Of a stretch of 64,000 nucleotides of DNA, positions 25,763-35,004 are shown piece after piece. The stretch spans positions 99,414-163,413 of the forward strand of contig JADGNZ010000007.1 in NCBI GenBank assembly GCA_017883205.1, given 5' to 3'. The notes under the pieces were generated by a model. The model was not told the DNA's origin. It saw only the letters and a list, made by a program, of their open reading frames with translations, and made no database searches. The position numbers and the translations under genes were made by a program. The stretch's first letter is position 1, and every line of letters begins with the position of its first letter. The stretch comes from Thermoanaerobaculia bacterium. Its GTDB lineage: Bacteria > Acidobacteriota > Thermoanaerobaculia > Gp7-AA8.

Positions 25763-26833
25763 ATGCGCCGTACCGACTTCGCCTACGAACTTCCGCCCAC
25801 CCTCATCGCCCAGGAACCACGCGAGCGCGGTCGCTCGCGGATGATGGTGGTCACGCCGCAGACGGCTGCCGAGCCGCGCATCGAGCACGTCTCGTTTGTG
25901 GATTTTCCCGAGAGACTGGCACGCGGTGATGTCCTCGTGATCAATGACACCCGCGTGATTCCGGCAAGGCTCTTTGCGAAGCCGAAACCGGGGATGTCGC
26001 GGCCCATTGAGATCCTGCTGACACGTCGGATGACTCAAGAATTGTCTGTGCCAGAGATCTGGGAAGCATGGTGCAAACCTGCCAAGCGGGTGAAGGTTGG
26101 GGATGAGCTGATCTTCAGCGACACCTTACGCGCCCGCGTGCTCGCGAAGAACGAAGGCACGATTACGCTTGCATTCGAAAGCGAGAAGGACATCGACGCC
26201 GAGATCGAGCACATTGGCATCCCTCCGCTTCCTCCCTACATCGCCCGCGAATCTCCACGCGACGAAGATCGCAGCGCTTACCAAACCGTCTACGCCGCCG
26301 AGCGTGGCGCCATCGCTGCGCCGACTGCCGGCCTTCACTTCACGCCCGAGATCCTCGATCGCATCGCAGCACGCGGCGTCGAGATCGTCCGCATCACGCT
26401 GCACATCGGGATCGGCACGTTCAAGCCGGTGAAGGTCGATGACATCGCAGAGCACGTGATGGATGAAGAGCGCTACGAGATCAGCAGCGATGCCGCAGCG
26501 AGTCTCAATCGCGCGCTCGACGAGCATCGCACCATCGTCGCCGTCGGCACCACCTCGGTGCGTACACTCGAGAGCGCGATTCGCGCCGGCGACGGTCGAT
26601 TTGTTGTCGGCCGCGCCGCCACATCGATCTTCATTACACCCGGTTTCGACTTCCGCGCCGTTGACAAATTGTTGACCAACTTTCACCTGCCGGAGTCGAC
26701 ACTGCTGATGCTAGTCTCCGCCTTCGCCGGCATCGAGACGATCCGCCGCGCGTATGCCGAGGCGATCGGGCATCAGTACTTTTTCTACAGCTACGGCGAC
26801 TGCATGTTCCTGAACGGCCGCGGCACTTGGTAA
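25763..26833 (+). CDS. queA: S-adenosylmethionine:tRNA ribosyltransferase-isomerase
   Basis: 356 aa, full length for QueA. MRRTDFAYELPPTLIAQEP is the family N-terminus, so the ATG at 25763 is preferred over one 9 bp upstream. VINDTRVIPARLFA, PPYIARE, YQTVYAAERGAIAAPTAGLHFT, GIGTFKPV, TSVRTLESA, and FDFRAVDKLLTNFHLPESTLLMLV are hallmark motifs. It adds the ribosyl group of SAM to preQ1 in tRNA, giving epoxyqueuosine. It ends 8 bp before the next gene's start. Confidence 0.97.
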   Translation: MRRTDFAYELPPTLIAQEPRERGRSRMMVVTPQTAAEPRIEHVSFVDFPERLARGDVLVINDTRVIPARLFAKPKPGMSRPIEILLTRRMTQELSVPEIWEAWCKPAKRVKVGDELIFSDTLRARVLAKNEGTITLAFESEKDIDAEIEHIGIPPLPPYIARESPRDEDRSAYQTVYAAERGAIAAPTAGLHFTPEILDRIAARGVEIVRITLHIGIGTFKPVKVDDIAEHVMDEERYEISSDAAASLNRALDEHRTIVAVGTTSVRTLESAIRAGDGRFVVGRAATSIFITPGFDFRAVDKLLTNFHLPESTLLMLVSAFAGIETIRRAYAEAIGHQYFFYSYGDCMFLNGRGTW

Positions 26834-26841
26834 GGAGAACT

Positions 26842-29800
26842 ATGAAGCGAATTTTGGCCGTGCTGCTGACTGTCGTTTTCGTCGCAATCCCCTCGTTCGC
26901 GGCGCAAACGCCGCCGCCCGCTCCGGTGACCGACAAAAAGGCCGAGCCGAAAAAGCCGGAGAAGGCCGAGCAGGAGCCGCGACCGGTCGCGCAGGAGCAG
27001 CAGAAACAGGACTCGCAGAAGAAAGACGCGTCTGCGCCGCCCGCTGCAGCACAACCATCGCCAAATCCAATCGCAGTCGAAGGCGCTGCCGAGAAGAAAG
27101 AAGACAAGAAGTGGGACGTCAACAACCCGCCGGGGCCGCAGTACGACGTTGCGATCGATGTGACCGAGGGGACGTGGTTGTCACTCGATGTGAGTCCTGA
27201 TGGCAACGAGATCGCCTTCGATCTCCTCGGCGACATCTACACCATTCCGATGACCGGCGGCGAAGCGAAGTCGCTCACCAGCGACATCGCCTGGGACATG
27301 CAGCCGCGTTACTCGCCGAACGGAAAGTGGATTGCGTACACGAGCGATCGCGCGGGCGGCGACAACATCTGGATCATGAACCGCGATGGTTCGAAGCCGC
27401 AGCAGGTGACGAAAGAAACGTTTCGCCTGCTGAACGAGCCATCGTGGTCGCCCGACTCCGAATATCTCGTCGCCCGCAAGCACTTCACCTCCGACCGTTC
27501 CCTCGGCGCGGGCGAGATGTGGATCTATCACCGAAGCGGCGGCGAAGGTCTGCAACTCACGAAAAAGCGCACCGAGCAGAAGGACAGCGGCGAGCCCGTC
27601 TTTTCGCCCGATGGCCGTTACGTCTATTACAGCGACGACACGACGCCGGGCGGAATCTACCAATACAACAAGGATCCGAACACGCAGATCTACGTCATCC
27701 AGCGTCTCGACCGGCAGACCGGCGAGATCGAGCCGTACGTCACCGGCCCTGGTGGTTCCGTGCGTCCGACGCCATCGCCAGACGGCAAGTCGCTCGCGTT
27801 CATTCGACGTGTTCGCTACAAGTCGACGCTCTTCATTCTCGATCTCGAATCGGGCAAAGAGACGGCGTTGTATGACGGCCTCGATCGCGACATGCAGGAG
27901 ACATGGTCGATTCATGGTCTGTACCCGACGATGGCCTGGACGCCCGACAACAAGTCGATCGTCTTCTGGGCGGCAGGCCACCTCAACCGCATCGACGTCG
28001 CCTCGAAGCAGGTCACGAACATCCCGTTCCACGTCCATGCCAGCCGGCGCATTCAGGAAGCACTTCGCTTTCCTGTCGACGTCGCCGGCTCGACCTATCC
28101 AATCAAGATGCTTCGCTGGGCAACGGTTTCGCCGAACGGCAAACAGGTCGTCTACGGCGCCCTCGGCTACCTCTACATCCGTGATCTTCCGAACGGAACG
28201 CCGCATCGCCTGACGAAGCAGACTGACCACTTCGAGTTCTATCCCGCATGGTCACGCGACGGGAAATCGATCGTCTACACGACCTGGAACGACCAGACGC
28301 TGGGGACGATTCGCATCGCCTCGGCGTTTGGTGGCGAAGGCCGCGTGATCACGGATAAGCCCGGCCACTACATCGAGCCCGCTTTCTCGCCTGACGGATC
28401 GAAAGTCGTTTATCGCACGACCAGCGATGGCTATCTTCGCTCGCCGCTCTGGTCGCGCGAGACCGGCATCTACGTCGTTCCGTCGGCCGGCGGCAAGTCG
28501 TCGCTCGTCACGAAGAAAGGTGCGGTTCCTCAGTTTGGCGCGTCGAACGACCGTGTCTTTTTCATGACATTCGAGGATGAGGACAAGCGTGGATTGCACT
28601 CGATCGGCGTCGACCGTACCGACGAGCGGACGCACCTGATGTCAGCGTCTGCCACTGAGTACGCACTTTCACCCGACGAGAAATGGGTCGCCTTCCGCGA
28701 GAAGTTCAACGCCTACATCGCGCCGTTCGTGCGCACCGGCAAGTCGGTCGACATCGGCCCTGATACCAAGTCGATTCCGGTTGCGAAGGTAACGAAGGAA
28801 GCGGGCGAGTATCTGCATTGGTCCGGCGACGGCTCGCGGCTCTACTGGTCGCTCGGCCCCGAGCTTTTCTCGCGAGACCTGAAGGATTCATTCGCCTTCA
28901 TCGCCGGTGCGCCCGAGAAGTTGCCTGATGCGCCTGCGACCGGCACGAACATCAGTTTTTCGCAACCGTCTAACGTCCCCTCGGGACGCCTCGCACTCAC
29001 CGGCGCGCGCATCATCACGATGCATGGCGACGACGTCATCGATGACGGCACCATCATCATCGACGGCAACCGCATCGCCGCGATCGGTCCGCGCGCGAGC
29101 GTGACGATTCCATCCGATGCGAAAGTGATCGACGCCGCCGGCAAGACGATCATGCCCGGCATCATCGACGTCCACTGGCATGGATCGATGGGTGCCGATG
29201 AGATCATTCCGCAACAGAGCTGGATCAACTACGCAGCGCTCGCGTTCGGTGTGACGACGCTGCACGACCCTTCGAACAACTCGTCGGAGATCTTCACCGC
29301 GGCGGAGATGCAGCGCGCCGGCGAGATCGTCGGGCCGCGCATCTTCTCGACCGGCACGATCCTCTATGGCGCGAAGGGCTCGTTCAAAGCCGACATCGCG
29401 AACCTCGACGATGCACTCTTCCATCTGCGCCGGATGAAAGCTATCGGCGCGATCAGTGTAAAGAGCTACAACCAGCCACGGCGCGATCAACGACAACAGA
29501 TCATCGAGGCGGCGCGGCAGACCGGCATGATGGTCGTGCCCGAGGGTGGATCGCTGCTCGAGCACAACATGACGATGGTGGTCGACGGACACACCGGCGT
29601 CGAGCACTCCATCCCCGTGGCGAAGGCGTACGACGATGTCACGCAACTCTGGTCGAAGTCGCACAGCGGCTACACGCCGACGCTGATCGTCGGATACGGC
29701 GGGTTGTGGGGCGAGAATTACTGGTACGCCAAAACGAACGTGTGGGAAGACAAGCGGCTGCTGACGTTCGTGCCGCGCAGGATCATCGACTCGCGCTCAC

Positions 29801-30270
29801 GCCGCCGCACGCTCGCACCCGACGACGAGTGGAACCACTTCAGCAACGCCGCTCTCGCGAAAAAACTCAACGACGCCGGCGTATCCGTCCAGCTCGGCGC
29901 CCACGGTCAGCGCGAAGGCCTCGGCGCGCACTGGGAGCTCTGGATGTTCGTGCAGGGTGGGATGACGCCGCTGCAAGCGATTCGCGCAGCAACGCTGAGC
30001 GGCGCGCACTACATCGGCATGGATAAAGAGATCGGCTCGCTGGAGACAGGCAAGCTCGCCGATCTTCTGGTCCTCGACGCAAATCCGCTGGAGAACATCC
30101 GCAACTCCGAGTCGATCCGTTACACGATCGCGAACGGCAGGCTCTTCGATGCGATGACGATGAATGAGTCTGGCAATCATCCGCATGTGCGTCAGCCGTT
30201 CTACTTCGAGTTGCCCGGTAGCGACGCGTGGGGAGGGGCGACCACTGCGGCGAGCAATGATGAGGAATAG
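26842..30270 (+). CDS. Secreted TolB-propeller plus amidohydrolase fusion
   Basis: 1142 aa, preceded by AAGGAGAAC. A signal peptide (MKRILAVLLTVVFVAIPSFA) leads to a Lys/Glu/Pro/Gln-rich linker (about 22-80). A long WD40-like TolB/DPP-type propeller follows (about 100-690; repeats such as LDVSPDGNEIAFD, PRYSPNGKWIAYTSD, PVFSPDGRYVYYSD, PAFSPDGSKVVY). The C-terminal amidohydrolase domain (about 710-1110) has the metal motif IDVHWHG, GVTTLHDPS, MVVDGHTGVEHS, and the imidazolonepropionase-like end GSLETGKLADLLVLDANPLE. It is probably a periplasmic or secreted metal hydrolase of peptides or related amides. Substrate unknown. Confidence 0.88.
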   Translation: MKRILAVLLTVVFVAIPSFAAQTPPPAPVTDKKAEPKKPEKAEQEPRPVAQEQQKQDSQKKDASAPPAAAQPSPNPIAVEGAAEKKEDKKWDVNNPPGPQYDVAIDVTEGTWLSLDVSPDGNEIAFDLLGDIYTIPMTGGEAKSLTSDIAWDMQPRYSPNGKWIAYTSDRAGGDNIWIMNRDGSKPQQVTKETFRLLNEPSWSPDSEYLVARKHFTSDRSLGAGEMWIYHRSGGEGLQLTKKRTEQKDSGEPVFSPDGRYVYYSDDTTPGGIYQYNKDPNTQIYVIQRLDRQTGEIEPYVTGPGGSVRPTPSPDGKSLAFIRRVRYKSTLFILDLESGKETALYDGLDRDMQETWSIHGLYPTMAWTPDNKSIVFWAAGHLNRIDVASKQVTNIPFHVHASRRIQEALRFPVDVAGSTYPIKMLRWATVSPNGKQVVYGALGYLYIRDLPNGTPHRLTKQTDHFEFYPAWSRDGKSIVYTTWNDQTLGTIRIASAFGGEGRVITDKPGHYIEPAFSPDGSKVVYRTTSDGYLRSPLWSRETGIYVVPSAGGKSSLVTKKGAVPQFGASNDRVFFMTFEDEDKRGLHSIGVDRTDERTHLMSASATEYALSPDEKWVAFREKFNAYIAPFVRTGKSVDIGPDTKSIPVAKVTKEAGEYLHWSGDGSRLYWSLGPELFSRDLKDSFAFIAGAPEKLPDAPATGTNISFSQPSNVPSGRLALTGARIITMHGDDVIDDGTIIIDGNRIAAIGPRASVTIPSDAKVIDAAGKTIMPGIIDVHWHGSMGADEIIPQQSWINYAALAFGVTTLHDPSNNSSEIFTAAEMQRAGEIVGPRIFSTGTILYGAKGSFKADIANLDDALFHLRRMKAIGAISVKSYNQPRRDQRQQIIEAARQTGMMVVPEGGSLLEHNMTMVVDGHTGVEHSIPVAKAYDDVTQLWSKSHSGYTPTLIVGYGGLWGENYWYAKTNVWEDKRLLTFVPRRIIDSRSRRRTLAPDDEWNHFSNAALAKKLNDAGVSVQLGAHGQREGLGAHWELWMFVQGGMTPLQAIRAATLSGAHYIGMDKEIGSLETGKLADLLVLDANPLENIRNSESIRYTIANGRLFDAMTMNESGNHPHVRQPFYFELPGSDAWGGATTAASNDEE

Positions 30271-30288
30271 TTCACGTTGTTCATCTCG

Positions 30289-30356
30289 CGTTGTCAGTTG
30301 ACTCTCTTTGAGCTGACAACGCGGCGAAGCCGCACAGACCGACAACCGACAACGCG
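30289..30356. repeat. Inverted repeat, GTTGTCGGTTGTC family (copy 1)
   Basis: CGTTGTCAG (30289-30297) pairs with CTGACAACG (30313-30321), followed by GACAACCGACAACG. It separates the amidohydrolase gene from the convergent ferredoxin gene and could stop both transcripts. A related copy is at 38166-38242. Confidence 0.75.
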
Positions 30357-30376
30357 GGCGCGCCAGCGCCCGCAAC

Positions 30377-30688
30377 TCACCAATATCCCGTCGTCACTTC
30401 CACATCCCCGATCACCACCGCCTGACACGCCAATCGCTCATCGCTCGCGAATCCGCGCTGCGAGGCCACGCGAATCTCGATCGTCGTAGGGGGCCTTAGG
30501 TTTTCGGTGCCGGACAGAACCTGAACGCGGCAACGCGCGCAGACGCCGACGCTACCGCAGGAGTTGCCGAGGGGCGCATCGGCACGTCGGGCGGCATCGA
30601 GAATGGTCTCGTTCGCCTTCGCGTCAGCAGCGGTACCGAGGGGCTTGAAAGTCACGCGCACTGGACAATTTTCGCACCAGTCGTTCAC
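30377..30688 (-). CDS. 2Fe-2S ferredoxin
   Basis: 103 aa with a GTG start at 30688. The plant-type 2Fe-2S motif is complete: C-x5-C-x2-C (Cys44, Cys50, Cys53) and a distal Cys88 (LACQA). The N-terminus has an extra CENC pair (Cys5, Cys8) that is not part of the motif. The order of elements (ETILDAARRADAPLGNSCG) matches adrenodoxin/CPLX-type ferredoxins. The redox partner is unknown; the ferredoxin stands alone and convergent to the amidohydrolase gene. Confidence 0.85.
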   Translation of the reverse strand: MNDWCENCPVRVTFKPLGTAADAKANETILDAARRADAPLGNSCGSVGVCARCRVQVLSGTENLRPPTTIEIRVASQRGFASDERLACQAVVIGDVEVTTGYW

Positions 30689-30763
30689 AAAGAGTTCGCG
30701 CCGGTCGTAGAAACTTTCGGCGGTTACGAGCGTCTATAGCTTCAGAAGCAACGGAGGAAACTA

Positions 30764-31099
30764 ATGAGCACGGCGATCAAGATCACGGACGAGACGAAGC
30801 TGGCAGAGGCAATTGTGGGGATTCTCGATGCGGACGCGGTACGCGTTTGCTCGGACGACCGCGACTCGATCCGGTTTTCCGTTCGCTCGGCCGGGATGAA
30901 GCTGCGCTCGGTCGTCCTTCGCCGCTGGGCTCTGCGCCGCCTGCTCAACGATCCAGCCGGCCCGGTAAAGGTTGAGTACCTCCAGCGTGAGCTGCGCCGT
31001 TCGGCGGGACAACGGATCGAGTACACCTATCCGCGGAAAGCAGTTGTGCGGCGCGATCTGCCAGCATCGTTCCCGTCGCCGCTGGCGCACGCGCGCTGA
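30764..31099 (+). CDS. Hypothetical protein, 111 aa
   Basis: No family recognised. The ATG follows GGAGGAAAC, a strong ribosome site, which supports translation. The N-terminal third (TAIKITDETKLAEAIVGILDADAVRVCSDD) looks like a small alpha/beta fold; the rest is basic with SVVLRRWALRRLL and a C-terminal YPRKAVVRRDLP. No signal peptide or membrane segment. It precedes the Lrp gene by 54 bp on the same strand but has its own spacing. Confidence 0.6.
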   Translation: MSTAIKITDETKLAEAIVGILDADAVRVCSDDRDSIRFSVRSAGMKLRSVVLRRWALRRLLNDPAGPVKVEYLQRELRRSAGQRIEYTYPRKAVVRRDLPASFPSPLAHAR

Positions 31100-31141
31100 C
31101 GAAACGACTGTAGATCGCTGGAGTTTCTGACGAAGCGGGCG

Positions 31142-31147
31142 TAGCAT
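31142..31147 (+). promoter_or_regulatory. -10 box TAGCAT 6 nt before the Lrp-type gene
   Basis: TAGCAT ends 6 nt before the ATG at 31154; the gap GGCGGC has no clear Shine-Dalgarno. Confidence 0.4.
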
Positions 31148-31153
31148 GGCGGC

Positions 31154-31624
31154 ATGGCCGCTGATCTGGATGCTCTCGACGTCAAGATTCTGACGCACCT
31201 TCTTCGTGACGGCCGTGCTCCTGCGCAGCAGGTGGCCGACAGTATCGGCCTCTCGCGTCCCGCGGTTGCCGATCGGATCGCCCGACTGGAGCGCGATGGC
31301 GTCATCCGCGGACATACGGTCGTCGTCGAGCCGTCCGCGCTCGGCCACTTCGTCACGGCCTTCATCGCCGCGCGCGGCCAGACGCTCGACGCGAGACGAA
31401 AGAAAGCGTTCGATGTCATTCTCCAGAGCGACGAGATCGTCGAGGCGCACACCGTCGCCGGCGACGATTGCTTCCTCATCAAGGTCCGCACCGATTCCAT
31501 TCAATCGCTCAATACGCTGGTCTCGAAACTGACCGCGCCGCCGCTGTCGTTGTCGACGCGCACCACGATCGTCATGCAAACGCATTGCGAGAAGGTGGGC
31601 GGCATCACGTTGGGAGAGCGATGA
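31154..31624 (+). CDS. Lrp/AsnC-family transcriptional regulator
   Basis: 156 aa. The N-terminal winged HTH (LDALDVKILTHLLRDGRAPAQQVADSIGLSRPAVADRIARLERDGVIRGH) and the C-terminal RAM ligand domain (EIVEAHTVAGDDCFLIKV, LSTRTTIVMQT) are both complete. Such regulators sense amino acids. Its stop overlaps the start of the EamA exporter (ATGA), so it likely controls, and is co-translated with, that transporter. Confidence 0.93.
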   Translation: MAADLDALDVKILTHLLRDGRAPAQQVADSIGLSRPAVADRIARLERDGVIRGHTVVVEPSALGHFVTAFIAARGQTLDARRKKAFDVILQSDEIVEAHTVAGDDCFLIKVRTDSIQSLNTLVSKLTAPPLSLSTRTTIVMQTHCEKVGGITLGER

Positions 31625-32559
31625 AGCAGAGCCGCACGCTCGCCTATGCCGCATTTGCGGTGGTCTGCATCGTCTGGGGGACGACGTATCTGGCGATCCG
31701 CGTGGCCGTCACGACGATGCCGCCGTTTCTGCTGACCGGCGCGCGCTACCTGTTCGGTGGCGTGGTGCTCTTCATCGTGGCGAAGATTCACGGCGACGCC
31801 ATTCCGCGCAGCCGGCGCGTGCTCGCCGAAGTCGCGCTCTGCGGCGTGTTGATGGTGGCGATCGGAAACCTGTCGGTGGTCTGGGCCGAACAGTGGGTGC
31901 CCAGCGGATTCGCAGCGCTCTTCGTCGGCACGGCTCCGTTCTGGGTCGCGCTGATCGAGCTGATGCGGCGAAGCGGAGAGCATGTGGAGCTGCGCCGCGG
32001 AATCGGGATGCTGATCGGATTCATCGGAGTCGCGCTGCTGGTCACGCCGCACGGCGCGGGCAAGGCATTTGATGCGCACTTCGTGATCGGCGCGCTGGTC
32101 ATCCAGGGCGGCTGCATCGCCTGGCAGTACGGCACCGTGCGCGGCAAGTACGCGCTGGCCGGCATTCCGCCGCTGATGTCGTCGGCGTTGCAAATGCTCT
32201 CCGGAGGCGTTGTGGTCTCCCTGGCCGGCCTTCTCCTTGGCGAGCTTCCGCACTTTCACGCCACGCCGAAGACCTTGGGTGCGCTCGCCTATCTGGCGAT
32301 CTTCGGATCGGTGCTCGCGTACACGTCGTACGTCTACGCCGCGCGCCACCTCCGCACGACCACGCTCTCGCTCTACGCCTACGTCAACCCGCTCGTCGCT
32401 GTGATCCTCGGCTGGTTCTTCCTGCGTGAGCAATTGACGTGGGTGTCGATCACCGCGATGGTAATCATCCTCACCGGCGTCGCGCTGGTTCAAAGCTCGC
32501 GTGGTGGTCCAAAGAGAGCGACGCTGATGAACGTTCCGCTGCCGAAGAAGGCGGCGTAG
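31621..32559 (+). CDS. EamA/DMT-family transporter
   Basis: 312 aa with about ten membrane helices in two EamA repeats. IVWGTTYLAIRVAVTTMPPFLLTGARYL at the N-terminus and GSVLAYTSYVYAARHL then YVNPLVAVILGWFFLRE in the second repeat are typical. It probably exports amino acids or related metabolites. The start at 31621 overlaps the stop of the Lrp-type regulator, which points to a regulator-exporter pair. Confidence 0.9.
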   Translation: MKQSRTLAYAAFAVVCIVWGTTYLAIRVAVTTMPPFLLTGARYLFGGVVLFIVAKIHGDAIPRSRRVLAEVALCGVLMVAIGNLSVVWAEQWVPSGFAALFVGTAPFWVALIELMRRSGEHVELRRGIGMLIGFIGVALLVTPHGAGKAFDAHFVIGALVIQGGCIAWQYGTVRGKYALAGIPPLMSSALQMLSGGVVVSLAGLLLGELPHFHATPKTLGALAYLAIFGSVLAYTSYVYAARHLRTTTLSLYAYVNPLVAVILGWFFLREQLTWVSITAMVIILTGVALVQSSRGGPKRATLMNVPLPKKAA

Positions 32560-32568
32560 ACTCGTGTC

Positions 32569-33312
32569 GTGCTACGTCCTCGATTCGCAGTTGTTCTGGC
32601 AGCCACAGCGCTCATCGCCGCACTCACGCTGACGATGCACGGCTCGCCGCCGAAGCTCGGGCCGCATCCGGTCGTCGTCGAGCTTTTCACATCGCAGGGA
32701 TGCTCGAGCTGTCCACCGGCGGACGCGTTGATTCGCGAGATCGCTCACGATCCTGCACTACGAGGCCGCGTCATCCCGCTGGCGTTTCATGTCGACTATT
32801 GGGACCAACTCGGCTGGCGCGATCCCTTCTCGTCCGCCGAGTGGTCGCAGCGTCAGGCGCGCTACTCCGCGGCGATGCATCTTTCGTCGAGCTACACGCC
32901 GCAAGACGTCGTTGGCGGAAGACGCGAGCTGGTTGGATCGAATCGTTCGGGGCTCAATGCCGCGCTCGAGGCTGCATCAAATGCCAAAGCGGCCGGCGAG
33001 ATCGGCTTGACGGTTCGTCGAGATGCCAACTCACTCATCGCCACGATCCGTGCGACGGTCCCTGCCCGCGACGACCTCTTTCTAGCTGTGACCGAAGACG
33101 ATGTCACGACGAAGGTTCCGCACGGAGAAAATGCCGGACGAACCCTGACGAACGACGCGATCGTCCGACGGCTGATCCGTATCGCACCCGGACAGAACTC
33201 GGTCACGATTCCGATCGATCCGGCATGGCGCAATTTGAGCGCTGTCTCATTTGCGCAAGATCGCAACACGCTGGCGATTGACGCAGCGTCGGCAGCGCGC
33301 GCTCAGCCATAG
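32569..33312 (+). CDS. Exported DUF1223 thioredoxin-like protein
   Basis: 247 aa. An uncleaved or cleaved N-terminal helix (FAVVLAATALIAALTLTM) precedes a DUF1223 domain: VVELFTSQGCSSCPPADAL (Cys45, Cys48), ALRGRVIPLAFHVDYWDQLGWRDPF and YTPQDVVGG. The CSSC pair sits where thioredoxins have CxxC, so an envelope redox role is plausible but unproven. It begins 9 bp after the EamA stop and may be co-transcribed. Confidence 0.85.
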   Translation: MLRPRFAVVLAATALIAALTLTMHGSPPKLGPHPVVVELFTSQGCSSCPPADALIREIAHDPALRGRVIPLAFHVDYWDQLGWRDPFSSAEWSQRQARYSAAMHLSSSYTPQDVVGGRRELVGSNRSGLNAALEAASNAKAAGEIGLTVRRDANSLIATIRATVPARDDLFLAVTEDDVTTKVPHGENAGRTLTNDAIVRRLIRIAPGQNSVTIPIDPAWRNLSAVSFAQDRNTLAIDAASAARAQP

Positions 33313-33330
33313 TGTGCCCAGCGTTTTACG

Positions 33331-33336
33331 TAGAAT
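33331..33336 (+). promoter_or_regulatory. -10 box TAGAAT 6 nt before the DUF4349 lipoprotein gene
   Basis: TAGAAT, then GACGCG, then ATG. The gap holds no Shine-Dalgarno, so the message is probably leaderless. Confidence 0.5.
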
Positions 33337-33342
33337 GACGCG

Positions 33343-34227
33343 ATGAAACGAATCCTTCTCGCGACGCTCCTGGTCGTATTGGCGTGTAAAGCGGAACAAG
33401 ACACGACCGCGACGGTGGCTCAGGCTAATGAGAGCTTCCGGGTTTCTTCGGGAGCTCCGACTGCGGCCACCGCGACGTCTGTCGTGACTTCCACCGCCGC
33501 TCCTGCGAAGGCTCCGCAACCGCAGACGCGGATGATCATTCGCAACGCCAACATGTCGCTCGTGGTTCGTGACGCGACAGGCGTCCTGCAGGAGGTCACG
33601 AAGATGGTCGATAGCAAGGGCGGCTACGTTGCCGACACGAAGCAGTGGAAAGAGCGGGAGCAGGTTCGTGCCACTGCAACGATTCGAATTCCTTCGACCG
33701 AGCTCATGCCCGTGCTCGCGGCAATTCGCGTGATGGCCATTCGGGTCGAGAGTGAGAGTGTCAACGCGCAGGATGTTTCCCAGGAGTACTCCGACCTCAA
33801 CGCGCAGCTGCGCAATCTGCAGGCCACTGAGACAGAGTTGCGCGAGCTGCTCAAGACCGTTCGCGAGCGGACCCAGAAGGCCTCGGAGATCATGGAGATC
33901 TACGACGAGATCACGAAGGTCCGCGGCCAGATCGAGCAGATCCAGGGTCGTATCCAGTACTTCTCGCAGGCCACAGCACTTTCGACGATCAACCTCGAGC
34001 TCATCCCCGATGTCCTCGCGCAGCCGGTCGTGGAGCCCGGCTGGCAGCCGGTCGGCACCATAAAGGCCGCCAGCCGGAATCTCCTCAACAGCCTGAAGTG
34101 GATTGCCGACGCCCTGATCTGGGTCGTGCTCTACATCCTTCCGCTCGGATTGATCTTCGCCGCACTTGCGTTGCTCGTCCGCGCCGTGTGGCGTTGGCTT
34201 CGCAAGCTCCGCCGGACACCTGTGTGA
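33343..34227 (+). CDS. DUF4349-family lipoprotein
   Basis: 294 aa. The lipobox LVVLAC puts the lipidated Cys at 15. A Thr/Ala-rich linker follows, then the DUF4349 domain (RNANMSLVVRDATGVLQEVTKMVDSKGGYVAD, AT-IRIPSTEL) with a long coiled coil (about 145-215; LNAQLRNLQATETELRELL). A membrane helix near 255-280 comes before a basic tail, so the protein is anchored at both ends. Function unknown; the family is thought to act in the envelope. Confidence 0.85.
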   Translation: MKRILLATLLVVLACKAEQDTTATVAQANESFRVSSGAPTAATATSVVTSTAAPAKAPQPQTRMIIRNANMSLVVRDATGVLQEVTKMVDSKGGYVADTKQWKEREQVRATATIRIPSTELMPVLAAIRVMAIRVESESVNAQDVSQEYSDLNAQLRNLQATETELRELLKTVRERTQKASEIMEIYDEITKVRGQIEQIQGRIQYFSQATALSTINLELIPDVLAQPVVEPGWQPVGTIKAASRNLLNSLKWIADALIWVVLYILPLGLIFAALALLVRAVWRWLRKLRRTPV

Positions 34228-34244
34228 CGGATTGAGAGAACGTC

Positions 34245-34682
34245 ATGCAAAGCATCGAAGAATCGATTCGCGCCGAAATACGGCGCCATGGATGCGCGAC
34301 GCCGGAGATTCTGCGTAGAATTGAAATCGCTCTCGAAGATCGCCCTTCTGCTGAGCTCTGGATACTGCGCGGTGATGCGATTCAATTGAGTGATGCTGGC
34401 ACCTACACCCTTGATGACGCGGAACGAAGTTACGAACGGGCGATCGAGCTTGAACCTTTGTTGCCCGAGCCGTACGAGTCGCTGGGTTACTTTCACTACG
34501 CCGTGACTGAGGACGTTGCGACGGCGAAGATGTCTTTCGAGCGCGCCATCTCGCTTGGCGGCGGCGAATCGGCAAAGGCCGGTTTGCGTCAAGCTCTCGC
34601 AGCGCGCAATCGCGTGTTTGAACAGTCCGCTGCGAAAATCAACCAGAAGTACGCCGGTCTGTTCCGACGGCTCGGGCAGTGA
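34245..34682 (+). CDS. TPR-like hypothetical protein
   Basis: 145 aa, with a GAGAGAAC-like ribosome site before the ATG. The middle (LDDAERSYERAIELEPLLPEPYESLGYFHYAVTEDVATAKMSFERAISLGG) is two tetratricopeptide-like helices pairs. No signal peptide. A protein-binding scaffold is likely; partners unknown. It starts 17 bp after the DUF4349 stop. Confidence 0.65.
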   Translation: MQSIEESIRAEIRRHGCATPEILRRIEIALEDRPSAELWILRGDAIQLSDAGTYTLDDAERSYERAIELEPLLPEPYESLGYFHYAVTEDVATAKMSFERAISLGGGESAKAGLRQALAARNRVFEQSAAKINQKYAGLFRRLGQ

Positions 34683-34698
34683 CCGAAGGTTGCCGCTT

Positions 34699-35004
34699 TC
34701 AGCGCGGCCCTCGCAGTCGCTTTCGCCAGTAGTGCGGATGGCGCTTGTGTGGTGCTACTGCGACGATGACGATCTCTTCAGGCTTGTTCACGTACAGAAC
34801 GTTGAACTTGAAAACGCGAAGGACTCGTTTCCTGACTTTCTTCGAGACATGCGAGCCACTCTCGGGGTATTCACGGATGTTGCGGATGGTCGCTTCCACG
34901 TCAGCGACGAATCGGTCGCCAAGGCCGGCCGCTTGTAGATCGAAGTAGGCGATCTGTTCATGAAACTCCGCATCCGCTTCTTCGAGAAAGCGGTATGGCT
35001 TCAC
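34699..35004 (-). CDS. ParE/RelE-superfamily toxin
   Basis: 101 aa with the ParE pattern: PYRFLEEADAEFHEQIAYFDLQAAGLGDRFVADVEATIRNIREYPESG, VRKRVLRVFKFNVLYV and IVIVAVAPHKRHPHYWRKRL. It overlaps its antitoxin by 4 bp. The likely target is gyrase or ribosome-bound mRNA; the family is known for both. Confidence 0.88.
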   Translation of the reverse strand: MKPYRFLEEADAEFHEQIAYFDLQAAGLGDRFVADVEATIRNIREYPESGSHVSKKVRKRVLRVFKFNVLYVNKPEEIVIVAVAPHKRHPHYWRKRLRGPR